A stretch of 64,000 nucleotides of DNA from Alphaproteobacteria bacterium (GCA_025934695.1 JAICWS010000001.1:649301-713300); one strand, 5' to 3'. Numbered from the stretch's first letter, positions 1-8,426 are shown. Numbers and translations: made by a program. Notes: generated from the letters alone by a model not told the origin.

Positions 1-1
1 C

Positions 2-193
2 CGCCATATCCCGGTAACCAACCTGTGGCTGAAAGACCTGCGCCACGAAATGACGCCGGAATCGTTGAGCCATGCGGCGGCGTATCTGAAGAAGGCGTTT
101 AACGTCTCGGCCGGCGCAAGCAAGCCGGAAGACAAGGCCTTCGTGCCTGTCGTCCCTGCCCCGGTTGCCGCTGGCGCTAGCCCGACGGTATAA
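2..193 (+). CDS. 3' end of an unidentified gene (partial)
   Basis: An open frame enters from the left edge and ends at a TAA at 191-193, giving the last 63 residues of a protein that begins outside the window. The visible part has a basic, helical stretch with LWLKDLRHEM and AAAYLKKAF, then a proline/alanine/valine-rich tail that looks disordered. Codon use matches the neighbours. No family is recognised, and the frame is inferred only from the absence of stops up to the window edge. It is convergent with the minus-strand gene ending at 478. Confidence 0.5.
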   Translation, partial: RHIPVTNLWLKDLRHEMTPESLSHAAAYLKKAFNVSAGASKPEDKAFVPVVPAPVAAGASPTV

Positions 194-220
194 ATCCAAC
201 TTTTCACGAAAGATATTCCA

Positions 221-455
221 CCCCGACGAAAGTCGGGGTCCAGTTTAGTCAAACTTCTATCTCATGAATTTGGCAATCTCTGGCATATGCGCACGTCGAG
301 GGTGCCGATGGACCGCGGCGCCGTCCTCTTTCGTTTCCAAAGCGTTTATGAGGTAGAAGTTTATCAACTGGACCCCGACTTTCGTCGGGGTGGGACTCTT
401 TGCAGTTGCCTTCCAAAATTCGAAGGAAACTTACGTGACCCCGCCTTCGCGGGGT
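221..455. repeat. Palindromic repeat cluster in a large inverted repeat
   Basis: Two copies of an 18-bp palindrome, CCCCGACGAAAGTCGGGG at 222-239 and its mirror at 373-390, lie in opposite orientation. Similarity continues inward for about 15-20 bases on each side (GTCCAGTT then CTTCTAYCTCAT), so the 221-390 segment is an inverted repeat of about 170 bp. A third palindrome, ACCCCGCCTTCGCGGGGT, follows at 438-455. The arrangement resembles paired REP/BIME-type intergenic elements between convergent genes. The segment holds no supported gene. Confidence 0.7.
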
Positions 456-477
456 GGCATGGAAAGAAAAGTGTTGA

Positions 478-2055
478 TTAATCCCAGTACCCGTAGCCGC
501 GCTGCGACAGCGGTTTCTTCTTGCTCTTGTGCTGGCCGGTGCCGCCGCCGGAGGCGATGTATGATGAGGGCGGCGGCGCGGGCGTGAAGGCCGGCGCGGG
601 ATGCTTGTCGAAAATCTTTTCCAGCGGCAGCTTGGGCCCGAAGGGATCCTCGCCCTTGGCGATGACATCCGCGATCTTCGTCGCGGCTTCGGGGTCGACA
701 TTCAGCCGGTCGACCGCAAACTGGGTGCAAAGCTTGCCGATGGTGGAGAGCAACTGGATGCCGTCAGGCGTGAATTTCTTGCCGGGACCGAACTGTTCCT
801 TATAAACGGCGGCGCCCGCGCGCAAGAGGCCGACCAGGATCGTCGCGTCGCCGAGATGCTTGCCCAGTCCGCGGCGGCCGCTGCGGAAGGGTACGGTGGG
901 CACGGCGCGAAAGAGGCCGAGAACGAGGGCTTCCTTCGCATATTTGTCGGTCTTCTTGTCGTTGAGCGCGGCCGGCAGCTTGTTCAGCTTGTCCATCAGG
1001 GCTTCCATGCCATATGCGTATTCGCCGTAATTCTTGCTGTTCGGCAAATCCGCGGTCTCGACCGGGCGCTGCCAGGTGATCTGCTGCATTTCCTTGTAGC
1101 CACCCCAGGTCTTGGCCATGGCATGTTCATAGATCGTCTTGCCCTCGACCTTTATGGGGAGCGGCGGCTCGACAGGCTTCTCGGCGGCACCCTCGGCAAT
1201 CGGCGCGGCAGCGGCGGGCTTGTCGGTCGCGGCGGCCTCAATAGCGGGCTTTTGCGCATCCTTCGCGGCTTGTTCGCGCGCGTCCTGGATTTCCTTCGGC
1301 GTCGGAACCGTGGCGGCGCCCTTCCAGAAGATGACCCCGCCCTGCAGCGAAGCGACTTCCGAGACATGCGTCGCCACCGGAATGATATTCACCGGCGACG
1401 AATCGAACTGTTTGTCGGCCGGAACCGCCTTGACGCTCTGCATCTGTTCGGCGAGGCCGAAGGCCTTCTCCGTCATCGTCCATTCCGGCGAGATGACGTC
1501 GACGATGCCCTTGTAGATCCCTTCCCAGCTGTCGAGCGGGAGCGCCTTCGACGCTTCCTTGTGGAACAGGCTGTCGAGCGCCTCGCGGTTCATGAAGGTG
1601 CCCTTGAGGAGCGGCGTTTCGGTCTTGACGCGGAAGACATTGCCGTCGTCGTCGAAATGGATGCCGTATTTATTCGCGAAAGAACGATAGGTCGCGCGCT
1701 GGTCCGGATGCGCGATATAATCGGCGTTGTTCTTGTATTTCCGTTCGTAAGCGCGCAGCTGCTGGACGATCTCGAGCGGGTCGTTCAGCTCGTACATCCA
1801 GTTCGCCCTCACTTCGCCTTCGCGCTTGAGGTCGTAATCGACGTAGTAGAGCTTCCATTCCTCGACCTTGGGGTCCGGCTGGTAGATGGCCATGTAGGAA
1901 CGCAGGTTCTTGTCTTCGTCATTGACGAATTCCTGCGTCACCAGCCATCGGTCGCTGTCTTCGGGAAGGCGTTCCGCGAAATCGGGAAGGCGGCGCGGCT
2001 GGCGCATCCATTCCTCTTCGCGCTTCTTGCGCCCGACCCATTTGAACAAGTCCAT
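478..2055 (-). CDS. Unrecognised 525-aa protein of the TelA-like cluster
   Basis: Last gene of a minus-strand series below the TelA-like gene and the 491-aa gene, with 33 bases between its start and the upstream stop. The N-terminal 300 residues are charged and soluble, with aromatic-rich stretches such as WKLYYVDYDLK near residue 68. About residues 255-305 form an alanine/proline/lysine-rich linker. A second ordered region follows at about 305-480, and the last 40 residues are Pro/Ser/Gly/Lys-rich. There is no signal peptide or membrane segment, so a cytoplasmic location is likely. I recognise no family. Its position suggests a role shared with the two genes upstream; that is inference from synteny only. 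Confidence 0.75.
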   Translation of the reverse strand: MDLFKWVGRKKREEEWMRQPRRLPDFAERLPEDSDRWLVTQEFVNDEDKNLRSYMAIYQPDPKVEEWKLYYVDYDLKREGEVRANWMYELNDPLEIVQQLRAYERKYKNNADYIAHPDQRATYRSFANKYGIHFDDDGNVFRVKTETPLLKGTFMNREALDSLFHKEASKALPLDSWEGIYKGIVDVISPEWTMTEKAFGLAEQMQSVKAVPADKQFDSSPVNIIPVATHVSEVASLQGGVIFWKGAATVPTPKEIQDAREQAAKDAQKPAIEAAATDKPAAAAPIAEGAAEKPVEPPLPIKVEGKTIYEHAMAKTWGGYKEMQQITWQRPVETADLPNSKNYGEYAYGMEALMDKLNKLPAALNDKKTDKYAKEALVLGLFRAVPTVPFRSGRRGLGKHLGDATILVGLLRAGAAVYKEQFGPGKKFTPDGIQLLSTIGKLCTQFAVDRLNVDPEAATKIADVIAKGEDPFGPKLPLEKIFDKHPAPAFTPAPPPSSYIASGGGTGQHKSKKKPLSQRGYGYWD

Positions 2056-2088
2056 GGACTTCGCTCCCCGACCCTTCGCCTCAATCTC

Positions 2089-3564
2089 TTAAGGCTTCGG
2101 GCGGTTGGCGCCCATGATGTTCTTGAACTTGTCGAAGTCCGGGCCCTGCGTACCGGCGCCCGAATTGTCGTTCGAGGGAGCGGGCTGCGCGGGAACGTCT
2201 TTCGGCTTCGACGCTTCGTTGTACTGGTCCGTCACCGGCGGCTTCACCTCGACCGACATCGTGTTCACCTGGCTGACGCCGGCCTGGCGGTCCTGCACCT
2301 TCTGCATGACCTTCGCGCGGGACTCGTAATAGCGCGTCAGGAAGCCGGGCAGCCAGTTCGGGATCGGGTCCTTCTTGGGGTTCGCGACCCAGGCCTTCAG
2401 CTTGTCCATCTGCTCCTGCGTGCCGCCGAGATCCAGGAACTTGCGTTGGGCGCGGTCGACCGAATCGCGGATCTGCGTGATCAGGTTGGCGTCGGAATTG
2501 TTGACAGAGACGAAGCCGCGCTCGAGCTTCGCGAGGTTCTGCGACGCATAGAGCAGGTTCGCGTAAAGCTCGCATTCGGCCGAGAACTTCTGGAACGGCT
2601 CGACATGCACGCCGAGGCTCTTGGCGGTCTCGAGCTGCGCGTTCATCTGCGGGATGAGATCGTCGATGATCTTGGGGAACGGCTTGGCGTCGTTCTTGCG
2701 CACGGTGGTCAGGTCGTCCGCGTGGCTCAGGACGTCCTTTTTCTCCTCGGGCTGCAGCCCTTCGATACGGTCGAATTTCTCGTCGCGGTTCAGCGCGCGC
2801 TGGATGGACAGGTAGAAGGCGCCGACATGGGATGCGAATTCGTCCATCGCTCCCAGGACCTGGCCGATTTTCAGGATATTGTCGAAAGACGCCGCGCGGC
2901 TGGAGGCCGTCGCGAAGAGGTCCGACAAAATACCGCCCTCGATCTTCGCCTGGACGGAAGGAACGTCGTTTGCCTGCTCCACCGCGAGGATGGATTTGAC
3001 GACTTCCGAACGCTTGAAAGTCGCGTTCTGGAAGATGCGGCCCTCAATGCGGCGATAGGGCTGGTTCATCTCGTCGAAAGCGATGCCCTCGATGTTGGCG
3101 CCGCGCTTGTAGTGCTCGAGGTCGAAGAAGTGGACTTTGAGTTCAGGGTATTTCGCAGGGGAATAAATCGACCCGAGGTCGAGTTCCTTGTGCGTCGCCA
3201 TCTTCTCGGCGATATATTCCTGCTTGGCGATGAAGGCGACCGCCTCGGCGAAGCTGATGTCGTGCTTGGTCGACGCTTCGGAGACGAATTTGCCGTCCTT
3301 CTGATCCAGGTCGTAGATCATGTAGTGCATGACCCGCCACTTGTCTTCTTCCGGGTTCACCTTCAGCGCGGCCCAGAACTCGACGAAGTTCTCGACCACG
3401 TTGTGATTCATGAAAGCGTCGGTGCGCAGGGCGTCGAAGTAGGCCGACTTGCGCGGAAGCGCCGCAAGCGTGGCGTCGTCGAGAATGCCGGGGTCTTTCT
3501 TTTGCGGAGCCGTATCCACGGATTCCGGAGCTCTCTTTTTATCTCTGCCGCCAAACATGCTCAT
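2089..3564 (-). CDS. Unrecognised 491-aa protein of the TelA-like cluster
   Basis: Soluble acidic/helical protein with no signal peptide. After a short disordered N-terminus, residues ~40-230 contain a mixed region (YMIYDLD, HFFDLEHYKRG). Residues ~230-440 look like a long helical bundle, followed by a disordered tail rich in Pro, Asn and Gly. The segment around YMIYDLD resembles YYVDYDLK of the next gene in position and texture, so the two may share a remote N-terminal domain; this would need profile comparison. It is preceded by an intercistronic terminator at 3606-3634 that separates it from the TelA-like gene. No function is proposed. Confidence 0.75.
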   Translation of the reverse strand: MSMFGGRDKKRAPESVDTAPQKKDPGILDDATLAALPRKSAYFDALRTDAFMNHNVVENFVEFWAALKVNPEEDKWRVMHYMIYDLDQKDGKFVSEASTKHDISFAEAVAFIAKQEYIAEKMATHKELDLGSIYSPAKYPELKVHFFDLEHYKRGANIEGIAFDEMNQPYRRIEGRIFQNATFKRSEVVKSILAVEQANDVPSVQAKIEGGILSDLFATASSRAASFDNILKIGQVLGAMDEFASHVGAFYLSIQRALNRDEKFDRIEGLQPEEKKDVLSHADDLTTVRKNDAKPFPKIIDDLIPQMNAQLETAKSLGVHVEPFQKFSAECELYANLLYASQNLAKLERGFVSVNNSDANLITQIRDSVDRAQRKFLDLGGTQEQMDKLKAWVANPKKDPIPNWLPGFLTRYYESRAKVMQKVQDRQAGVSQVNTMSVEVKPPVTDQYNEASKPKDVPAQPAPSNDNSGAGTQGPDFDKFKNIMGANRPKP

Positions 3565-3605
3565 CTCACACCTGCGAAATATTCATAAGACATTGACAAG
3601 GGTGC

Positions 3606-3634
3606 AAAAAAGCCGGTGTCCGGAGACACCGGCT
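3606..3634 (-). terminator. Intrinsic terminator after the TelA-like gene
   Basis: A perfect 10-bp stem (AGCCGGTGTC and its complement, loop CGGA) at 3611-3634 is followed on the minus strand by a run of T at 3610-3606. It lies 12 bases past the TelA-like stop and 42 bases before the next gene, so it would end or attenuate transcription inside the cluster. Confidence 0.8.
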
Positions 3635-3645
3635 CTTTTACGGTA

Positions 3646-5103
3646 TTACGGGTTCGGGTTGCGGTTCGGACGGCGGCTCGGTGCCGGTTTGTCGTCCTCG
3701 ACCGCGGCAGGCTGGGGCTCAACGGCCGGCTTCGGCGCATTGGGATCCACTGCCTTGTTCTCGTTCGCCGCCGTTTTCTTGGCCTCGATCTCGTCGTTGC
3801 GCTTCTTCGCTTCCTCTTCGGCGGTCTTGACCGCTTCGAGCATGCGCGCCTTGTTCGACGAATCCGCAGCTTCGATCAGCTTGTCGGTTGCGCCGCGCAG
3901 TTGAGTTGCGGTCGCTTCCAGCTGACGCAGGCGCTTCTCGCGCTCGTCGTTTTCGCGCTCGATCAGCTTCTGCAGGCGGTCGGACGCTTCGATCAGCTTC
4001 TGAGGATCGATCGTGCCGCGCGCCTTCGACTGCTGCGTCAGGTTGTGCGCTTCTTCGATCATCTTCATGGTCTGGTCGTGCATCTTGTCGCCGAAATCAT
4101 CGGCTTTCTTGATGGTCTGCGCGGCCTTCAGAGAGGAACCGGCGATACCTGCGGCTGCAAGCATGGCTTTCCACTCGTTCTGGCTGTTGTACATGATGTC
4201 CTGGATCTTCTTGCGCTGGTCTTCCATCGTTTCCATCATCTGGCGCAGCTGTTGTGCGGCGATAACGGAAGCGGCGCGCGAACCTTCGAGGACGGTGATG
4301 CGGTCGATGAAGTCTTCTTTACGCTTCATGACGTCCTTCAGGTACAGTTCGTCTTCGGGATCCTGGCTGTCTTCGAACTGCTTGTTCGCTTCGGGGATGT
4401 ATTCCTCGTTGTAGCGGCGGAGGACTTCCTTCGAGGCGCCCAGGTAGACGCTGATTTCGCGGGTCGCTTCGACGCGGGCGAGGCCCAGCTTCTCGGCTTC
4501 CTTCATGACTTCCTTGATGCCCAGTTCGGTCTTGGCGATGTTGTCGACGAGCTTGATCATCTCGAACAGCATCTCCGGGAGAGCATCCTGCATTTCCTTG
4601 ACGAGTTTTTCGTCTTCGGTGCGCTTGGCTTTCGCGCCGGTCAGGCTGTCTTTCAGGTCGACGAAGAATTTCGAAACGCCTTTGACGCCTTTCACGGTGC
4701 CGCCGGCGAGGCCTTTCAGCAGTTTCTGCGTGGCTTCGCCGAACTTGTCGAGGTTGAGGCCTTTGAGGCCGCCTTCGAGCTGGTTCAGGGCGCCGGCCAT
4801 GACGTTGACCTGCTCGTTGAACTTGCCCTGGATCTTGATCATGTCGTTGGCGATCTTGCCCAGGCGGTCCAGCGGCGGGTGGCCGAAGGAGATGATGGAT
4901 TCGAACGAGTCAGGGTTCCGGTCGATCGGCTCCATGACTTTTTCCATCTCTTTTTTGAGATCGGGATCGGCGTCGATGTAATCAACGACTTTGCCGCGCG
5001 CGCGCTTGCGGCGGCTGTCAGCATCGGCCTCGGTTTCGCCGGGGACGGCTTCATCGGCCATTTTGTTGAACTTGGCTTCGATGCTCTGGTCTTTTCTCAT
5101 CAT
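3646..5103 (-). CDS. TelA-like (toxic anion resistance family) protein
   Basis: A 485-aa, almost wholly helical, cytoplasmic protein. Residues about 100-430 match the TelA/YaaN pattern as I know it: a kinase-like spacing of long helices, then ISVYLGASKEVLRRYNEE (residues ~218-235), a charged segment ending in a helix-rich block, NEWKAMLAAAG, and the late helix TIDPQKLIEASDRLQKLIE followed by EREKRLRQLEATATQL. The C-terminal 60 residues are disordered (Pro/Ala/Asn-rich). TelA proteins accompany tellurite-resistance and Ter-type stress genes, and the molecular role is unclear. This copy lacks a neighbouring XpaC or Ter gene and instead heads a cluster with two unknown proteins. Family call by eye; moderate confidence. 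Confidence 0.6.
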   Translation of the reverse strand: MMRKDQSIEAKFNKMADEAVPGETEADADSRRKRARGKVVDYIDADPDLKKEMEKVMEPIDRNPDSFESIISFGHPPLDRLGKIANDMIKIQGKFNEQVNVMAGALNQLEGGLKGLNLDKFGEATQKLLKGLAGGTVKGVKGVSKFFVDLKDSLTGAKAKRTEDEKLVKEMQDALPEMLFEMIKLVDNIAKTELGIKEVMKEAEKLGLARVEATREISVYLGASKEVLRRYNEEYIPEANKQFEDSQDPEDELYLKDVMKRKEDFIDRITVLEGSRAASVIAAQQLRQMMETMEDQRKKIQDIMYNSQNEWKAMLAAAGIAGSSLKAAQTIKKADDFGDKMHDQTMKMIEEAHNLTQQSKARGTIDPQKLIEASDRLQKLIERENDEREKRLRQLEATATQLRGATDKLIEAADSSNKARMLEAVKTAEEEAKKRNDEIEAKKTAANENKAVDPNAPKPAVEPQPAAVEDDKPAPSRRPNRNPNP

Positions 5104-5179
5104 CTGTGAACTCTCCTTGGGATTTTCTGGCCCTTCACCAACGTCGTTTTAGTGCGAAATATTTTTCTTAATCGCGGAC

Positions 5180-5208
5180 ACGTTACGCAACGCATGACAT
5201 AATGTCAA
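5180..5208 (-). promoter_or_regulatory. Candidate sigma-70 promoter for the TelA-like gene
   Basis: On the minus strand TTGACA (5208-5203) is followed after 17 bases by TAACGT (5185-5180), about 77 bases before the start codon at 5103. The -35 region overlaps the palindrome TGACATAATGTCA at 5195-5207, which could be an operator. Confidence 0.45.
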
Positions 5209-5393
5209 TACACCGCGCCGCCTTTTTTTTGCATTTTGTCCGGATACGATATTCAATCTTTACACTGAAATCAATGCTTCATTAAATGCAGCTCCCATCG
5301 GCATTTCCTGCATTTTTCGTATCGAAAAAATAACATTATGAAAATGTAAAAGCGGCGTTTTTATTTTCATAAATTGGTGATGAAACATGATAT

Positions 5394-5419
5394 GGAAACT
5401 TATCTGTGGATAAGTTTCC
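5394..5419. other. 11-bp perfect palindrome containing a consensus DnaA box
   Basis: GGAAACTTATC (5394-5404) and its exact complement (5409-5419) flank a TGTG loop. The overlap reads TGTGGATAA at 5405-5413, the reverse complement of the consensus DnaA box TTATCCACA. It sits in the 396-bp gene-free, AT-rich stretch 5104-5499 between the TelA-like gene and the next minus-strand gene. Apart from the promoter at 5180-5208, nothing else is recognised in that stretch. Confidence 0.5.
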
Positions 5420-5499
5420 CTGGTGTGAAAGTCTGACGGAGAATCTGTGCACAAAAAAGCAGCACGCTTTACGCATCAAAGATTCTCTCGAGAAAGGCC

Positions 5500-5844
5500 T
5501 CACCGCCCGATTTTGAAATCCGGCACCACGCGCCACTTTTTATCGGGCCCCTTCTCCAGGCGCGCGATCAGCCGGTCGGCGGGCGGCAATTCGTTCGACG
5601 GCAGCGGACGCGGCTTCGGCGGTTTGTCATGGCCGGGCCACTTCACAAAGAGTCGCAGGCCCATGGCGCGGGCGGCTTCGCGCATTTCCTTCAGCACCGG
5701 GTCGCTGCGGCGCGAGGGCACGAGGACGAAGAACGAGCGCAGTCCCCTCTTGTGGCCCTTGGGCGTGATCAGCACTTCGTCGAGCGGCACTTCGCGCCCA
5801 GCGAATTTGTTGAAAGCGCGTCCGATGTCTTCCGGCGTCGGCAT
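5500..5844 (-). CDS. Small basic protein coupled to RNase D, unknown
   Basis: A 114-aa basic protein whose ATG overlaps the stop codon of the RNase D-like gene by one base (TGATG), implying translational coupling. The N-terminal half reads like a compact alpha/beta fold (RSFFVLVPSRR); the C-terminal half is rich in Pro and Lys and ends in a KWRVVPDF strand. No family is recognised. Coupling to an exoribonuclease gene suggests a nucleic-acid context, but nothing in the sequence proves it. Confidence 0.7.
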   Translation of the reverse strand: MPTPEDIGRAFNKFAGREVPLDEVLITPKGHKRGLRSFFVLVPSRRSDPVLKEMREAARAMGLRLFVKWPGHDKPPKPRPLPSNELPPADRLIARLEKGPDKKWRVVPDFKIGR

Positions 5845-6521
5845 CAGCTGGGCTTCGGCACGTGATAGGCGAAGATGTCTTCATGGCCCCAGCCACCCAG
5901 GTCGGCGCGCACGAGGGCCGGCAGGCAGCGGAACAGCCCGTAGGCGATATCTTTCCGGCCCTCAGAATCCATCATCTGGTTCAGCTTTTCCTTCATGGCA
6001 TGGAGGTGCAGCACGTCGTTGCAGGCATAGTCGAGCTGCTCGTGCGTCAGTTCCGGCGCGCCCCAGTTGGTGCACTGCTGTTCCTTGCTGATCTTGATGC
6101 CGAGCACGTGCTTGCTGACGTCCTCGAGGTCGTGCGCCTGGGTATAAGTGCGCGCGATGCGCGAGGCGATTTTGAGACAATAGACGTTTTCGAGGATCGT
6201 GCCGAGATAATGGCCGATCCAGCGCATGTCGCCGCGCGCGAAATAGAAAATCTTCTCGCGCTTCGGATCGGAGAGCAACCTGCGCAGGTTCGGCGCCGCG
6301 TAATTGCCGCGGTCGAACTGCACCATATGCACCTTGCCGTCGTCCGCCCCGTCATATATCTGGAACAGGCACAGCCGGTCGCGGAACACATTGAGCCCCA
6401 TGAACTCGGTATCCATTGCCAGCACTTCGCCCAGTTTCAGGTCGGCGGGCAGGTCGTTTTTGTAGAGCACGTAACGATGCGCGAGGTTGTGGTGCTGGTT
6501 TTGCTGGAGGGCGGGTTTCAT
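5844..6521 (-). CDS. rnd: RNase D-like 3'-5' exonuclease (DEDDy), single-domain
   Basis: A 225-aa protein carrying the DEDDy exonuclease signature: Asp37 and Glu39 in MDTEF, Asp98 in ARGDMRW, and Tyr165/Asp169 in YACND. These residues bind the two catalytic metal ions in the RNase D family, which trims 3' ends of tRNA and other structured RNAs. It lacks the C-terminal HRDC domains of E. coli RNase D; short versions of this kind are common in alphaproteobacteria. It is followed without a gap by the 114-aa gene, and separated from the upstream nucleotidyltransferase gene by a palindromic repeat. A general 3'-5' exonuclease role on another substrate is the main alternative. Confidence 0.85.
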   Translation of the reverse strand: MKPALQQNQHHNLAHRYVLYKNDLPADLKLGEVLAMDTEFMGLNVFRDRLCLFQIYDGADDGKVHMVQFDRGNYAAPNLRRLLSDPKREKIFYFARGDMRWIGHYLGTILENVYCLKIASRIARTYTQAHDLEDVSKHVLGIKISKEQQCTNWGAPELTHEQLDYACNDVLHLHAMKEKLNQMMDSEGRKDIAYGLFRCLPALVRADLGGWGHEDIFAYHVPKPS

Positions 6522-6540
6522 TTTTTAGAATTCCTTTCTT

Positions 6541-6661
6541 GTCCCCTCTCCCGCGCTTGTCGCGGGAGAGGGTTAGGGAGAGGGATTGTACCGCACTCGG
6601 CTGTCGAGGCCGGGACAATCCCTCTCCCCGGCCCTCTCCCAACATGCGTTGGGAGAGGGAG
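6541..6661. repeat. Composite palindromic repeat, copy 1
   Basis: Two hairpins joined by a third, long-range inverted pair. The left hairpin is CCCTCTCCCGCG with its complement, the right hairpin is CTCTCCCAACATGCGTTGGGAGAG, and between them GGGAGAGGGATTGT pairs with ACAATCCCTCTCCC. About 120 bp, between the nucleotidyltransferase and rnd genes. The same design recurs at 22605, 25081 (inverted) and 40649, so this is a dispersed non-coding element, probably mobile or formerly so. Confidence 0.85.
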
Positions 6662-6665
6662 CTAA

Positions 6666-7913
6666 TCACGAAAACTTCGGGTGGAAGTGTTTCGTGGGCG
6701 CTTTCACCTTGTTGTCGTTCGACGCTTCGGCCGCGTTCACACGGGCGATGTCATCGGCGTAGTAGTTTTCGAGGCAGCGGTAGCTGAGGCCGCCCATGTG
6801 CTTCAGCGCGTCGTTCGCCGCCTTGCGCAGGGGCTCGAACTCGCCCTCGTCCAGCGCGGCCAGCGTCATCGGCATGATGTCGGGATAATGCTTTTCGAGA
6901 TAGCGCATCGCCGCCGTCCCCTGTCCGCCCTGCACCTCTTCCTTGCTCTCGAGCGCCATCTTGATGAAGTTTAGCGAGGAGGATAGGTTTTCGAGATGCG
7001 CGAGTTCGCCGCGCTTTTTGGAGGTTTCCAGTGCCTCGCAGAGATGATCGGTCATGAACTTGAGGAACATGTCGCGGATTTCGGTTGCTTCCTGTTTCGG
7101 CACGAATTTATCGACCGGGTAAAGCGGCTCGCCCGAGCCAGCGGGCAGCGTCGGCAGCAGCGTCTTGCCACGCGTAATATAGTCTTCCATCAGCGCTTCA
7201 AATTTTTCGGTCTTGCCACTGCGGATGATGTCCGAAAACGCCTCGGTGATCACCTTTTCTTCTTCGGGAAAGAAGCGGGTCAGGCGGCGATAGGCCTGGT
7301 TGGAGCCCGAGCGCCAGTACTGGTGCAGCCCCAGCGCGTATTCGCAGGTGTGGATCAGCGCCATGACGCCGAGGAAGCGTTTTTCCTCCGTCGAGCCGGT
7401 CTTGCGCACGCAGTCAAGATAGGACTGCAGATTATCGATCTCGCCCTGCCAGCGGCCTTGCGGCGTCGGCGCCGGACCTTCGTCGAGGAATTTCTTCGCC
7501 TTCTGCTGCAGCACGGGGCCGATGCCGAGGCGGTCGCGCACGATATAGCCTTCGTCGAGCATCACGTTCATGAAGGCGAAGTTGGTGTTCTCCTTCACGA
7601 TCTTGTCGTGATAATGCAGCGAGGCGAGATCGTGCACGTTCGTGTCGATCATCATCTCGCGCGGCTTGGGCTCGCCCAGCACGGTGCCGACTTCTTCATA
7701 TTTGAAAACCTGCGTCGCCGCTTTGAAGCCGCCTTTTTCAAGATCGGAGTAAATGATGACGAGATCGAGGTCGGACGAGGCGATCGGTTGCCAGCTGTCC
7801 TGCTTCATCGCGCGGCCGAAGGAGCCCGCGAGGATCACGAGATCGGCGTCGGGATGATTTTTATCCAGCCACGGTTTGACGAATTTCTCGACGACATCTT
7901 TTGCCTGCGCCAT
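6666..7913 (-). CDS. Nucleotidyltransferase (Pol beta superfamily) with C-terminal extension
   Basis: A 415-aa soluble protein. The N-terminal domain has the hallmark of minimal nucleotidyltransferases: GS at residues 30-31 (AGSFGR) and the metal-binding pair Asp48/Asp50 (SSDLDL), in a GSxGR...DxDhh arrangement. After about residue 160 a long helical region follows with many Lys/Glu, and the last 25 residues are a charged tail. Such enzymes transfer a nucleotide to a protein, small molecule or RNA; the substrate cannot be inferred here. Start supported by AGGA seven bases before the ATG. No partner HEPN gene lies next to it, so a MNT/HEPN toxin pair is unlikely. Confidence 0.75.
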   Translation of the reverse strand: MAQAKDVVEKFVKPWLDKNHPDADLVILAGSFGRAMKQDSWQPIASSDLDLVIIYSDLEKGGFKAATQVFKYEEVGTVLGEPKPREMMIDTNVHDLASLHYHDKIVKENTNFAFMNVMLDEGYIVRDRLGIGPVLQQKAKKFLDEGPAPTPQGRWQGEIDNLQSYLDCVRKTGSTEEKRFLGVMALIHTCEYALGLHQYWRSGSNQAYRRLTRFFPEEEKVITEAFSDIIRSGKTEKFEALMEDYITRGKTLLPTLPAGSGEPLYPVDKFVPKQEATEIRDMFLKFMTDHLCEALETSKKRGELAHLENLSSSLNFIKMALESKEEVQGGQGTAAMRYLEKHYPDIMPMTLAALDEGEFEPLRKAANDALKHMGGLSYRCLENYYADDIARVNAAEASNDNKVKAPTKHFHPKFS

Positions 7914-7989
7914 GACACGTCCTCTATTTCTGAAAAGGGGTTATGTTGAATTGAGGGGACGTTAGCAACGATATGAATATAGGTAAAGA

Positions 7990-8016
7990 CACCCGCGCGG
8001 GTTTTTTGCGCGGGTG
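7990..8016. terminator. Strong GC hairpin, possible terminator
   Basis: CACCCGCGC at 7990-7998 pairs with GCGCGGGTG at 8008-8016 around a loop with six T on the plus strand. On the minus strand it follows the small membrane-protein gene ending at 8121 by about 105 bases, but the downstream T-run is poor, so terminator function is uncertain. Confidence 0.35.
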
Positions 8017-8067
8017 AATTACATATTGCAAGTTTCGCGATGGGATATGGATAATAGAAATGAAAAT

Positions 8068-8114
8068 GTCATCCCGAACGAAGCGAGGGTCTTCCCCGCT
8101 CCGCCCGGGATGAC
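8068..8114. repeat. GTCATCCCG palindromic intergenic repeat
   Basis: A 47-bp element bounded by GTCATCCCG and CGGGATGAC with an internal GC-rich section. It abuts the stop of the minus-strand gene ending at 8121. A related element without the same core lies at 27241-27322. Confidence 0.6.
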
Positions 8115-8120
8115 AAATTT

Positions 8121-8426
8121 TTACTGTGTCGTGTTGGTCGTGTTCGTGACGGTGTTGGTGTCCATCGTATTCGTCGTGGTTGTATTGGTGCCGCTGTTGT
8201 CGGCCGGGGCCGTCATCACCGTATTGTCGCCCGCGGCGGGTTCGATGTTGCTGTAGTTCGTCGTGCCAAAGCCTGAATGATGCATGAAGGCCGCGATGAC
8301 CACGACAACGAAGGCCAGCAGGCCGAAAATCACCACGCCGTAACTCGCCCGGCGCTCCTTCTCGTAGCGGCGCTCATAGCCCTCGTGTGCACGGTCGGCG
8401 TCCGTTTGATCGGAATCGTCCATCAT
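8121..8426 (-). CDS. Small membrane protein with T/N-rich tail and NIEPAAG motif
   Basis: A 101-aa protein: a charged cytoplasmic N-terminus (about 27 residues, Asp/Arg/Glu-rich), one membrane helix at about residues 30-48, then SNIEPAAGDN at ~59-68 and a Thr/Asn-only tail (TTTTNTMDTNT...). The start at 8426 is chosen because an AAAGGAGG ribosome site lies just upstream; the longer frame to 8564 has no such support. The tail and motif recur in the 90-aa protein at 11051-11323 and partly in other exported proteins here. Function unknown; probably an inner-membrane protein with a periplasmic disordered tail. Confidence 0.7.
   Translation of the reverse strand: MMDDSDQTDADRAHEGYERRYEKERRASYGVVIFGLLAFVVVVIAAFMHHSGFGTTNYSNIEPAAGDNTVMTAPADNSGTNTTTTNTMDTNTVTNTTNTTQ

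Noticed and set aside
601-3588. 995-codon plus-strand open frame opposite the first cluster
   Set aside because: It is antisense to two well-formed minus-strand genes that have ribosome sites and usual codon bias. High GC at third positions leaves long open antisense frames in such genomes.
6541-6661. The 120-bp palindromic element as a transcription terminator
   Set aside because: No T-run follows either hairpin and the same element lies in varied orientation between genes, so it is better treated as a dispersed repeat.
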